DNA of 9,958 nucleotides from an uncultured Clostridia bacterium (GCA_947628885.1 CANRBO010000038.1:1-9958), one strand, 5' to 3'. Shown: positions 1 to 7,547, counted from the first letter of the stretch. The notes: a model not told the origin generated them from the sequence alone. Made by a program: numbers and translations.

Positions 1-83
1 GGTATCTTATCAACACTTTCTTTTGGAACAAAATTTAATATTTCAATTACTTCTTTATATGCTTTTGGATAATTGTCCTCCAT
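1..83 (-). CDS. Small conserved hypothetical protein, N-terminus only (runs off left edge)
   Basis: The visible protein begins MEDNYPKAYKEVIEILNFVP and continues in frame to the window edge (27 complete codons). The ATG at 83-81 is preceded by GGAGG at 97-93 with a 9-nt spacer, a strong ribosome binding site that fixes the start. A promoter-like pair lies about 80-105 bp upstream. The acidic, amphipathic start resembles short conserved proteins of unknown function seen in Clostridia, but this resemblance is from memory. No function can be assigned from the visible part. Confidence 0.6.
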   Translation of the reverse strand, partial: MEDNYPKAYKEVIEILNFVPKESVDKI

Positions 84-160
84 CTTTGGTTTCCTCCATC
101 ATACTCTGTGTTAAATTTTTTTATTTTTTTAATTAATTTTCTCTTTGTTTTATTGATATA

Positions 161-189
161 TTTATACCATAAATTTTGATGTTTTACAA
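161..189 (-). promoter_or_regulatory. Sigma-A-type promoter for the gene at the left edge
   Basis: On the minus strand TTGTAA (189-184) and TATAAA (166-161) are separated by exactly 17 bp. Transcription would start near 154 and give a leader of about 70 nt before the ATG at 83. The A+T-rich background makes chance matches common, but spacing, orientation and distance all fit. Confidence 0.45.
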
Positions 190-424
190 CTATTATGAAT
201 TATAAATAAAGAAAATATAAATTTTTGCAAAAGATTTTATTATTTTCTTTTTAGATTTAGAAAAATTTTTATCATTTTTTAAAGCTTCCGATTTTTCTAT
301 AACTTTAGCTTTGTAAATTATTGTACAATGAAAAAAAGAAGCCGACTAAATCGACTTATATAATTGTGATTGATACACATTTTTTTATTTTCTTCAAACT
401 CACTTATATCAATACTTTTAAAAA

Positions 425-521
425 GTTCGATGAAAACGCATTATGGAGCCTTGTTGTCGCAACGAACCTAAAGGTTGATGCTCCATTCGCGCTTCGCTTG
501 ATCGCTACGCGGCTTTTCGAA
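425..521. repeat. G+C-rich foldable element (possible structured RNA or dispersed repeat)
   Basis: By hand count 48 of the 96 bases at 425-520 are G or C, against A+T-rich flanks on both sides. Nested inverted repeats are visible. A closing stem pairs GAAAACGC (432-439) with GCG plus TTTTC (509-518, two-base bulge). A 7-bp perfect stem pairs ATGGAGC (443-449) with GCTCCAT (480-486). It encloses two hairpins: TTGTTG/CAACGA (451-465, one G-T pair) and AACC/GGTT around TAAA (465-476). CGCG at 488-491 can also pair with 508-511. The strand is undetermined. It may be a non-coding RNA, a dispersed palindromic repeat or a remnant of a mobile element end. The structure is seen; the role is unknown. 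Confidence 0.4.
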
Positions 522-602
522 AATAACTATATTTATATTTTTATTTATATTTATATTTTTTAATTTTATTTTTAAATTTTAGTTTTTCATAATACATATT
601 TT

Positions 603-1598
603 TTAGTTATATACATAGTTTTGTGGATTAATTGCTGTACCATTATATCTCATTTCAAAATGCAAATGGTTTCCTGATGAAATACCTGTTGAACCAACTT
701 TTGCAATTATTTGACCTTGGGCAACTTGCTCGCCAGTTCTACAATTTACTTCACTACAGTGACCATACAAAATTATTAATGAGTCTGTACAACGAACTAC
801 GACAACATTTCCATATCCTGAATATCCATGGCCTGCTCCGTTACCTGAGAATATGACAGTACCACCGCAGGCTGCCTTTATAGCTGTACCTTTTGGTGCT
901 GCAATGTCCAATCCCTTATGATTATCTCTCCATCTTAGACCATATCTAGAAGTTATTGTTCCACTAATTGGTCTTATTAAAGTTACTCCTAAATTTGTAG
1001 GAACACTTGCTTCATTTACAATTTGCTTTCCTATGTTTCTATAAACACTTTGAACAACTACTTTTTTCTCATATAGCTCATTAACACAAGCATCTACTTC
1101 CTTAAATTCGGCTTTTGATACTTCATATTTTTCAACAATTCCTAAATCATTGGAATTGGCACTATTTTTGCTTTTTAGTTGGTTGACAACTTCTTCAGCA
1201 TCACTAAAAGATTGTAAATACACCTTTTCATTGTTTTCGTCTGTTACAGCGTAAAATTTATAGTATGGTGTGCCTGAAGATGTAACTTTTTCAAATATTT
1301 CATCATCATTTGTTTGAACATTTCTCTTTAATAAGCATGATGTATAAATTGGCAATTCCTTCACTTCAACAAAAGCAACATCATCGCCATTTCCTGATGA
1401 AATATAATTATTAATTCTTTTTTGTAAATTTATTTTGTCTCTTGTGTATCCTATTATTTCACCATTTAAGCTTACGCTATATGTTTGTTTATATCCTAAT
1501 TCTATAATTCCAACTATTATTAATGTGGCAACTGTAAGTATTACAAATAATTTTATTAGTGTTCTTACTCCTATTACTACTTTTTTTATCTTATTTAT
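603..1598 (-). CDS. Membrane-anchored M23 (LytM/lysostaphin-type) peptidase with non-standard start
   Basis: Predicted zinc endopeptidase acting on peptidoglycan cross-bridges outside the cell. Counting from an ATA at 1598-1596 it has 331 residues. A basic start (NKIKK) is followed by one hydrophobic segment at about 13-32, with no signal-peptidase site that I recognise, so it is probably a membrane anchor. A middle domain at about 35-200 is of a kind seen ahead of M23 in clostridial proteins, followed by the M23 domain at about 208-331. The active site looks intact: H227 and D231 (HKGLD), H280 (YGH), H311 and H313 (HLHFE). By analogy with LytM, H227, D231 and H313 bind zinc. The frame is open to a stop at 1641-1643, but the first ATG/GTG/TTG is GTG at 1364. 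That codon has no ribosome binding site and would remove the anchor. GGAGG at 1612-1608 instead points to ATC (1601) or ATA (1598). Confidence 0.85.
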   Translation of the reverse strand: MNKIKKVVIGVRTLIKLFVILTVATLIIVGIIELGYKQTYSVSLNGEIIGYTRDKINLQKRINNYISSGNGDDVAFVEVKELPIYTSCLLKRNVQTNDDEIFEKVTSSGTPYYKFYAVTDENNEKVYLQSFSDAEEVVNQLKSKNSANSNDLGIVEKYEVSKAEFKEVDACVNELYEKKVVVQSVYRNIGKQIVNEASVPTNLGVTLIRPISGTITSRYGLRWRDNHKGLDIAAPKGTAIKAACGGTVIFSGNGAGHGYSGYGNVVVVRCTDSLIILYGHCSEVNCRTGEQVAQGQIIAKVGSTGISSGNHLHFEMRYNGTAINPQNYVYN

Positions 1599-1612
1599 GA
1601 TACTATACCTCC
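1596..1612 (-). promoter_or_regulatory. Ribosome binding site with isoleucine-type start codon (ATC/ATA)
   Basis: On the minus strand GGAGG (1612-1608) is followed by TATAGT, ATC (1601-1599), ATA (1598-1596) and then AAT AAG. Spacers are 6 nt to ATC and 9 nt to ATA. No ATG, GTG or TTG exists in the peptidase frame between the upstream stop (1641) and position 1364. Either initiation is at an Ile codon, as known for infC (ATT/ATC), or an ATG was mutated or misread. Confidence 0.5.
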
Positions 1613-1626
1613 AATCCTTATTCCTA

Positions 1627-1655
1627 TTTATATCATAAAATTAATAACTTGTCTA
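1627..1655 (-). promoter_or_regulatory. Sigma-A-type promoter of the M23 peptidase gene
   Basis: TAGACA (1655-1650) and TATAAA (1632-1627) are separated by 17 bp, with a TG just upstream of the -10 (TGA-TATAAA), as in extended -10 promoters. It lies directly after the topB stop (1668-1666). Transcription would start near 1620, leaving a leader of only about 20 nt that includes the GGAGG. The peptidase is therefore probably transcribed independently of topB. Confidence 0.55.
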
Positions 1656-1665
1656 GTGGTAATTT

Positions 1666-3738
1666 TCACAAAGTTAAAAACCGCTTTATTACTAATTTAT
1701 TAAATTTAGTGTTTATATAATTTTCTAATTTTGTCATAAATTCATCTGCCTTAATTTCACTCTTTGCAACCATATCTAATCCTTTTTCCCAACTAGCTGT
1801 AAGCTTTGGATTAAGTATGTCAGGCATTGAAAAATGCACTATGTCATAGATGTTTTCACCTTTTTGAGTTGGAGTAATTATTTGCGTTTTTGTATTAATT
1901 TCAATGTATTTGATTTTTTCAAGTTTCTTTATAATCTCCGCTCTCGTAGCACTCGTGCCGATTCCGGCACCTTTTATTTGCTCTCTAAGTTCTTCATCTT
2001 CTATAAGTTTTCCCGCATTTTCCATTGCTAAAATCATTGAACCCGAATTGTATCTGCTAGGTGGAGTCGTTTCTGACTCCTTGATTTGATATGTTTTTAC
2101 TTCTAAAATGTCTCCCTTTTTAACATTAAAATCTACATTTTTATCATCTATGTTATCCACATTTTTTTCACTTGTTGTTGATTCTTTAGATTTTTTAAGC
2201 ACATTTAGATAACCCTTTTTTACACACACCTTTGAACTCGCATTAAATTTTTCTCCCTCAACATCAATTGTAATATTTAATTTATTGTATTCAGCAGGTG
2301 GATAAAAAATTGCCAAGAAGCGCTTAACAATTAGTTTGTATACGTTTTTCTGCAACTCTGGAATTTTATCCAAATTCTCATACCCCTGTCCAGTTGGAAT
2401 AATTGCATAGTGATCAGTAATCTTGCTATCATTTACATATTTTGTTTTCAAAAGATTTGTGGAAATTTTTTTCTCTTTCATTTGATTTATGAAACCTTGT
2501 ACTTCAGTATCTTTATAGCCTCTAGCAATACCATTTAGATTTTTAGTAATAACCTTGGCAACAGCTGATGAAAGAACTCTAGCGTCAGTTCTTGGATATG
2601 TAACAAGCTTTTTTTCATATAAATTTTGAATTATATCAAGAGTCTCATCAGGCTTGATTTTAAATAATTTTGTACACTCGTTTTGAATCTCAGCCAAATT
2701 GAATAATAATGGCGCATTTTCCTTTTGTTTCGATTTTTTAACCTCTTCTACAACGACTTTTTTATTTTGTAAACTTAATATAAAATCATTGGCATCATCT
2801 TTCTTTTTAAAACCAGTATCATTGTAAAGCTTAGGAGATTGCCACAATTTAGAGCTTTCTGTAACTTTCCACTCTGCAATCAGTCCTTGTTTTGGCTCAT
2901 TTTCATTGATTACATCAGGTAAAGCATTATTATTTTCAATAGTTGGATTCTCATTGCTATTACTCGATTTGTCACTTTTTGCCATTAATTTATCGTTCCT
3001 TGCTGTTGATTTATCTTTTGACAAATCATTTTTTAGGAACTCACCCGAAATTTTAAAAAAAGGAACTTTAACAAAATTTCTAATTTCTCTTTCACGCTCA
3101 ACAACCATGCCAAGAACGCAAGTCATAACTCTGCCAACCGAAATAGAAGCTTTGTCCTCTCCAATTGACTTAGCCAACCTTCTACCATAAATAATTGACA
3201 ACATCCTAGAAAAATTAATACCAATCAAATAATCCTCTTTTGCTCTAAGATAAGCACTATCCGATAAACTATCATATTCGGACAAAAGCTTTGCTTCCTT
3301 AATTCCCCTTTTTATCTCTTCCTCAGTTTGAGAATCAATCCAAATTCGCCTTTTCTCTTTGCCCTGCACGTTTATTTCTTGATCAACTAATCTGTAAATG
3401 TATTCCCCTTCTCTCCCAGAGTCTGTTGCCACATAAATTGCATCAACGTCATCTCGCGTAATCTGACTTTTTATTATTTCATACTGCTTTTCTACACCTT
3501 TTATTACCTCATATTTCCACTCTTTTGGAATAAAAGGCAATGTATCTAATCTCCATAATTTAAGGTTTTCATCATACTTTTCAGGATAACTCATTGTCAC
3601 TAAATGACCAACACACCAAGTAATTATCCAATCATTTGACTCGATAAAACCATTTTTTCTCTGCCCATTTTGGCATATAACCTTCGCAAACTCCATTGCA
3701 ACTGAAGGTTTTTCTGTAATTAATAATTTTTTACTCAT
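1666..3738 (-). CDS. topB: DNA topoisomerase III (type IA)
   Basis: Relaxes negative supercoils and decatenates DNA by cutting and passing a single strand. The 690 residues start with a TOPRIM domain (about 1-140) holding the catalytic Glu in TEKPSVA (E9) and the metal-binding TDSGREGE (105-112). The nucleophile is Tyr381 in TYPRTD. The segment at 555-600 (TPPSRYNSGSMI, IGTSATRA) is typical of type IA enzymes. Gly108 replaces the second Asp of the DxDxE pattern; DAGREGE variants are common in TopB, so this is not evidence of inactivation. No C-terminal cysteine zinc ribbons are present, as usual for TopB. Residues about 237-285 form a Lys/Ser/Asn-rich low-complexity insert. The ATG has no clear ribosome binding site; it starts 34 bp after the upstream nuclease stop, so it may be read through from that operon or from a promoter in the gap. 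Confidence 0.93.
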   Translation of the reverse strand: MSKKLLITEKPSVAMEFAKVICQNGQRKNGFIESNDWIITWCVGHLVTMSYPEKYDENLKLWRLDTLPFIPKEWKYEVIKGVEKQYEIIKSQITRDDVDAIYVATDSGREGEYIYRLVDQEINVQGKEKRRIWIDSQTEEEIKRGIKEAKLLSEYDSLSDSAYLRAKEDYLIGINFSRMLSIIYGRRLAKSIGEDKASISVGRVMTCVLGMVVEREREIRNFVKVPFFKISGEFLKNDLSKDKSTARNDKLMAKSDKSSNSNENPTIENNNALPDVINENEPKQGLIAEWKVTESSKLWQSPKLYNDTGFKKKDDANDFILSLQNKKVVVEEVKKSKQKENAPLLFNLAEIQNECTKLFKIKPDETLDIIQNLYEKKLVTYPRTDARVLSSAVAKVITKNLNGIARGYKDTEVQGFINQMKEKKISTNLLKTKYVNDSKITDHYAIIPTGQGYENLDKIPELQKNVYKLIVKRFLAIFYPPAEYNKLNITIDVEGEKFNASSKVCVKKGYLNVLKKSKESTTSEKNVDNIDDKNVDFNVKKGDILEVKTYQIKESETTPPSRYNSGSMILAMENAGKLIEDEELREQIKGAGIGTSATRAEIIKKLEKIKYIEINTKTQIITPTQKGENIYDIVHFSMPDILNPKLTASWEKGLDMVAKSEIKADEFMTKLENYINTKFNKLVIKRFLTL

Positions 3739-3753
3739 AGCTTTATATATATC

Positions 3754-3776
3754 ATAATTTCATATGTTGAAATTAT
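3754..3776. promoter_or_regulatory. Palindrome before topB, possible operator
   Basis: ATAATTTCA (3754-3762) and TGAAATTAT (3768-3776) form a perfect 9-bp inverted repeat around TATGT. It spans the end of the nuclease gene and the gap before topB. A perfect minus-strand -10 hexamer, TATAAT, lies at 3777-3772, overlapping one arm; only weak -35 candidates (such as TGTTAA) are visible. There is no T-run after the dyad, so it does not look like an intrinsic terminator. Confidence 0.3.
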
Positions 3777-5539
3777 ACTTCTGGCATTTTTTGTATTTTA
3801 ACATATTTTCTATATTTTTTATAATCTTTTATAGATTTCACATTTTTAGAAAATTCCACAAAATCATCACACGCCCATGGATATATTTCTACCCTTGATA
3901 CTCCTCTCTCAACAGCAACTTGATTTCCAACCTCTTTATGTATAAAAGGTGCTAAAAATAAAGCAAACCATTCCTTATAACCTTTTTTATTATTAAGATC
4001 GCTATTAGCAGAATCAATTAAATGATTTCTAATAGATGTAATTTCATGTTCGCATTGAAATGACTTTGATGTTGCCATTGTTGGCTCTAATAATGCATGA
4101 ATATTATCTTCATATACATCTATATCTGTTCCTACATTTTGAGAATTACCTCCAGGTGCGGTTTTAAATGGAATTCCTTGATCATCAGCTATATAATTCG
4201 CTACAACTTTTATATTTGGTAAAGCCTTTTTTATTATAACAGCAGTTAAAAACTCCAATCTGGCAGTTGCTTTTATATATTTTAACACTTCATTTTGTGT
4301 ACCATTTTTTCCTTTTTTAAATACCCTTTTTATTTCATCTTTATAGAAATCCCATGTGTTTTCTCTTGCCCAGTATTCAATTGCCTTTTCCTTCGTACTT
4401 TTTTCTTCTTCACTTTCTTCTTCTTGCTTAAAACATAGATCTTTGTCTATAGCACCCATATATTCAAAATAATCGTCTTCATTTTCAAAGTCAATATTTG
4501 CTGAATAGGTATTTAATATATGATCTATCTTATCTTTTTCATTACTGTTAATATCAATAAATGTTCCTATTCCTTTTAATGATACTAGCATCGTTAATCT
4601 TAATTTTCTAATTACTTCATCCGGAGTTTCTACTGTCAATTTATTCAATTTATAATCTTTTTGTTTGCGCTTAATAAATGCCTTGGTTGCTGGCATTAAA
4701 ATATCATTCGGTGTTGATGTATCCATTAAATTCATTGCATATTCATACACTAATTCATCAGAAGCTCTAAATCCAAATCTTTGTCGAAATTGATAAATAA
4801 GCTCTGCTAATTTTTCATAATCATTATTTCCCCATGCAATAATAAATGTAATTTCCTGCCTTGTTATTCCTTTACAGTTATATTTTTTATCTAAATATCT
4901 AATAACATTAAGTATTAATGGAAAGAAATTAACATTAATAGTATTTCTTCTATATGGATTATTTATTTGATATTTGCAAAAAGCATTTAAAAATGCACTT
5001 TGTTCATAGGTTTCATCATATCCGTCTTCAATTGGATAACCGTTATTATATGCCTTTATCATAAGCTTACCATTATCAGATATTTTGATTTTCTTTCCTT
5101 TTATTACCCTTACTAAACCCAATTCATTTAAAAAATTAAATTGTGTATGTATTCTTGATTCCCAACCACCATTCCAATTTTTGTCTTTATGTGCTGTCAT
5201 AGTATTTTTTAATAAGTATTTTATTTTGTCAATATCCATTTCACCCGGTTTTGAATCTGCCCACTCACTATAATACGACGACACTTTCTTTGATGCATTC
5301 TTTGATTGATCATCTGCTTTAAAATTAAAATTACCATGATATTCTTTTATATATGTTCCTAACGTTTGTCTAGTTGGTTTAAAAATTTTATATCGAATTA
5401 TTTCTCCTTCTAACTTTAAAGCCACTTCGTCATCAATAACTTTATTTTCAAATTTTGACAATATTGAAATAAATTGTGGTATACGTTCAGGGCTTCTTAT
5501 AGTAGTATCAAATGAAATTGGTTTTCTTCGACTTGGCAT
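3773..5539 (-). CDS. AlwI-family type IIS restriction endonuclease
   Basis: Predicted to cut unmethylated DNA a few bases outside an asymmetric 5-bp site. It has 588 residues, near the usual length of AlwI/PleI/MlyI and BspD6I-type enzymes. The N-terminal ISFDTTIRSPERI (8-20) is the signature start of this family. Residues about 20-420 would carry DNA recognition. The C-terminal cleavage domain (about 420-588) shows E429 (ARLEFLTA), D472 (GTDID), E485 (LLEPT), E499 and H506. The 13- and 7-residue spacings match the catalytic residues I recall for N.BspD6I. Family members recognise GGATC or GAGTC; which applies here cannot be read from the sequence. The start is supported by AAGGAG with a 9-nt spacer. 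The gene follows the methyltransferase genes by 21 bp, so the nuclease is made last in the operon. Confidence 0.85.
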   Translation of the reverse strand: MPSRRKPISFDTTIRSPERIPQFISILSKFENKVIDDEVALKLEGEIIRYKIFKPTRQTLGTYIKEYHGNFNFKADDQSKNASKKVSSYYSEWADSKPGEMDIDKIKYLLKNTMTAHKDKNWNGGWESRIHTQFNFLNELGLVRVIKGKKIKISDNGKLMIKAYNNGYPIEDGYDETYEQSAFLNAFCKYQINNPYRRNTINVNFFPLILNVIRYLDKKYNCKGITRQEITFIIAWGNNDYEKLAELIYQFRQRFGFRASDELVYEYAMNLMDTSTPNDILMPATKAFIKRKQKDYKLNKLTVETPDEVIRKLRLTMLVSLKGIGTFIDINSNEKDKIDHILNTYSANIDFENEDDYFEYMGAIDKDLCFKQEEESEEEKSTKEKAIEYWARENTWDFYKDEIKRVFKKGKNGTQNEVLKYIKATARLEFLTAVIIKKALPNIKVVANYIADDQGIPFKTAPGGNSQNVGTDIDVYEDNIHALLEPTMATSKSFQCEHEITSIRNHLIDSANSDLNNKKGYKEWFALFLAPFIHKEVGNQVAVERGVSRVEIYPWACDDFVEFSKNVKSIKDYKKYRKYVKIQKMPEV

Positions 5540-5560
5540 ATTAACTTTCTCCTTTATAAA

Positions 5561-6478
5561 TTATTGCTTTTTATAGTTGGTAACAAATACTTCTCTCGAG
5601 CTACTCTTAACGGTATTATCATTAAAACTTATATAATTGCTATTTACATTATATACGTTATACTTTTTTGACCAATCACTAAATGTTTCATTTTCTTTTC
5701 CTTTATGGTATATTAAATTTGTTATTCCAAATTTAACTCCTTTTACATCCAGTTCATCCAAAAATTGGCATAATTCAATTTCTTTCTTATCGTTCCATAA
5801 TTTGTTATATTCACTCATAGATATTAAATATGGTGGATCCAGAAATATATAATCTCCTTCTTCAAACTGTATATTGTTTAGAAATTCCTTATAATCAGTA
5901 TTTTCAAAAGTTATTTCATTATTTTTTCTAAAATCCAAATAATTTATTAATGCCGTATAAACATTTTTATTAAAATCCACATTTCCCACAGGCAAGTTGA
6001 ATTCTCCTCTCGAATTAAATCTAATCATGTGGTTGAATCCATATATCAATAATAAATATAACAATAACACATTATTTTTATCATTATTATAGTCTTGTTT
6101 CATTTTTAAATAGGCATTTTTATTGTATTTAGAATAATATGTTTTAACATATTTTTTCTTTATTTCTTCTGGTACATTTATTCCTCTATATGAACAACTA
6201 AGTCCATAGAAATCAATAATATTATATAATTTTTCTATTAATTCTTTAGGTTTGTCAGCATATTTTCCCAATTCTTTATGCAATAAAATTATGTTATAAT
6301 CAATATCATTTAATACATATTTTTTTCCTACAGAATTAAGAAATGAACTACCCCCACCCACAAATGGCTCTATATAGTTATTTATATCCTTAGGAAATAA
6401 TTTTTTTAATTGTGGCATTAGTTTATATTTGTCTCCTACATAAAAAAACGGAGATCTTATTATATCTTTTCTATCCAT
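5561..6478 (-). CDS. D12-class (Dam/DpnII-like) DNA adenine-N6 methyltransferase
   Basis: Transfers a methyl group from S-adenosylmethionine to adenine at N6, protecting host DNA from the neighbouring nuclease. It has 305 residues. Motif X is at 8-20 (SPFFYVGDKYKL), motif I at 35-48 (YIEPFVGGGS) and the catalytic DPPY at 214-217. The segment RFNSRGEFNLPVG (153-165) and the C-terminal SSSREVFVTNY are typical of Dam-like enzymes. The order X-I-IV marks the alpha (D12) group. The ATG lies inside the end of the upstream methyltransferase gene (8-nt overlap), with AAAGGTG as a ribosome binding site, which suggests translational coupling. Resemblance to GATC methyltransferases mildly favours a GATC-containing target such as GGATC, but this is inference. 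Confidence 0.9.
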   Translation of the reverse strand: MDRKDIIRSPFFYVGDKYKLMPQLKKLFPKDINNYIEPFVGGGSSFLNSVGKKYVLNDIDYNIILLHKELGKYADKPKELIEKLYNIIDFYGLSCSYRGINVPEEIKKKYVKTYYSKYNKNAYLKMKQDYNNDKNNVLLLYLLLIYGFNHMIRFNSRGEFNLPVGNVDFNKNVYTALINYLDFRKNNEITFENTDYKEFLNNIQFEEGDYIFLDPPYLISMSEYNKLWNDKKEIELCQFLDELDVKGVKFGITNLIYHKGKENETFSDWSKKYNVYNVNSNYISFNDNTVKSSSREVFVTNYKKQ

Positions 6479-7493
6479 TGCTTTTCACCTTTGTAATAAA
6501 TACATACTCTCTATGATTTTTTAACTCTGTTTTTCCAGCATTAAAAAATTTATATGGTTTATCAAAAATTTTCGTTTCACCTTTTTCATTTAATATACTT
6601 TTAATTTCATCCAAAGTTATTTTATTTTTTGAAGCTGAACTCTTCGAATTATATGTATTGTTATATGTGACCACCACATATTTTGCATCCAAATTATTTA
6701 TTAAATCTTTAAAAATTTTTGGTGCAGATGACCTGCAGTATTCTGACATATTTTCTTCTTTTGGTTTTAATGCAGTTCCATATAATTCTGGTTTTTCCCA
6801 TTTTGTTATATTCTCCAACACATGATAAAATCTACTATATTGTCTCGAATTATATGGTGGATCTATAAATGCAATATCTGTTTTTACTCTTTTTACTAGT
6901 ACATTCGCATCTTCTCTATAAATTTCAATTGTTTGATTTTTATTAATCGTTTTTGGTAAGATTAACTCATATTTAAACCTACTTTCAATATTATCTATTC
7001 TTCTATAGGCATCATAATGTCCGCAAGTGTTTGCAATCTTGTCTATTGAAAATAATAATGAAGCAAGTAATATATAATATTCTTTACTATTTATCATGCT
7101 TTTTTTTATTTTGCTTTCCAAGTCTTCTCTGATTTTACCTATTAATTTAGCATCATTTCTATTAAAATATTTGTCTCCAAAATTAATTGAGACATAGTTT
7201 TCTCCCAAATTCATTTTATTAATGCTGTTATATTCTTCAACCATTTGCATAAGTTTGTCCATATTATAATTTTCTTGTAGAAAAAAACCTTTATATATGA
7301 TTTCATTTGAATATAAAAAATCATTGATTATATAATTTTCATAATCCTTTAGCATATATTCCGTTACTACACCAGTTCCAGCAAATACATCAAAAAAACT
7401 GTTTCCTTCACAGTTGTTTCTTATTAAATCTCTAATCCAATCTCTTAATTTATATTTGCTTCCAGTATATCGTCTATTATATATATTAAACAT
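6471..7493 (-). CDS. Second D12-class DNA adenine-N6 methyltransferase
   Basis: Predicted to methylate adenine on the other strand of the asymmetric site recognised by the operon's nuclease. It has 340 residues. Motif X is RRYTGSKYKL (7-16), motif I is FFDVFAGTGVV (33-43), and the catalytic DPPY at 211-214 continues into NSRQYSRFYHVLEN. The last motif resembles the D12 methyltransferases of type IIS systems such as FokI, as I recall them. It differs clearly from the downstream partner, so the pair is not a recent duplication. It is the first gene of the operon, starting about 60 bp after the terminator of the DUF262 gene. The only upstream AAGGG (9-nt spacer to ATG) is a moderate ribosome binding site. 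A -10-like TATGAT at 7528-7523 lacks a good -35. No separate controller gene fits in the gap. Confidence 0.9.
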   Translation of the reverse strand: MFNIYNRRYTGSKYKLRDWIRDLIRNNCEGNSFFDVFAGTGVVTEYMLKDYENYIINDFLYSNEIIYKGFFLQENYNMDKLMQMVEEYNSINKMNLGENYVSINFGDKYFNRNDAKLIGKIREDLESKIKKSMINSKEYYILLASLLFSIDKIANTCGHYDAYRRIDNIESRFKYELILPKTINKNQTIEIYREDANVLVKRVKTDIAFIDPPYNSRQYSRFYHVLENITKWEKPELYGTALKPKEENMSEYCRSSAPKIFKDLINNLDAKYVVVTYNNTYNSKSSASKNKITLDEIKSILNEKGETKIFDKPYKFFNAGKTELKNHREYVFITKVKSNG

Positions 7494-7547
7494 TATTATC
7501 TGCCCTTCTTCAAACAGATTCTATCATATTTCTACATTTTATACAAT

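Larger units (their letters stand above)
84..602. other. Gene-free stretch between M23 peptidase and left-edge gene
   Basis: About 520 bp without a convincing gene. Most of it is A/T-rich low-complexity DNA, including a TATTTATATTTATAT-like run at about 527-560. It holds the promoter at 161-189 and the G+C-rich foldable element at about 425-521. A weak inverted repeat AAAGCT (281-286) / AGCTTT (307-312) is also present. I see no clear hairpin-plus-T-run terminator directly after the peptidase stop at 603. An 80-codon plus-strand reading frame crosses it (321-563), but it is judged non-coding: no ribosome binding site, a repetitive Ile/Tyr/Phe tail, and its middle is simply the structured element read in one frame. 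Confidence 0.6.

Noticed and set aside
425..521. Retron-type non-coding RNA
   Set aside because: No reverse transcriptase gene occurs anywhere in the window; foldability alone is not enough.
321..563. 80-codon plus-strand reading frame as a small protein gene
   Set aside because: No ribosome binding site, a Tyr/Ile/Phe repeat tail from A/T-rich DNA, and its middle is the structured G+C-rich element; better explained by that element.
1362..1364. GTG at 1364 as the true start of the M23 peptidase
   Set aside because: No ribosome binding site precedes it, it would remove the membrane segment and part of the middle domain, and the frame is open upstream to a well-placed GGAGG and promoter.
1435..2089. 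Plus-strand reading frames opposite topB and the peptidase (such as 1435-1638, 1834-2031, 1904-2089)
   Set aside because: Hydrophobic or low-complexity translations with no ribosome binding sites, opposite well-supported minus-strand genes; shadows of those genes.
3403..3423. Loss of the second Asp of DxDxE in topoisomerase III (TDSGREGE) as an inactivating change
   Set aside because: TopB variants with Gly at this position (DAGREGE type) are common, and the other catalytic residues, including Tyr381, are present.
6471..6478. Overlap of the two methyltransferase genes as a frameshifted single fusion gene
   Set aside because: Each has its own complete motif set X-I-IV and natural N-terminus, and the second has a ribosome binding site; separate coupled genes fit better than a broken fusion.
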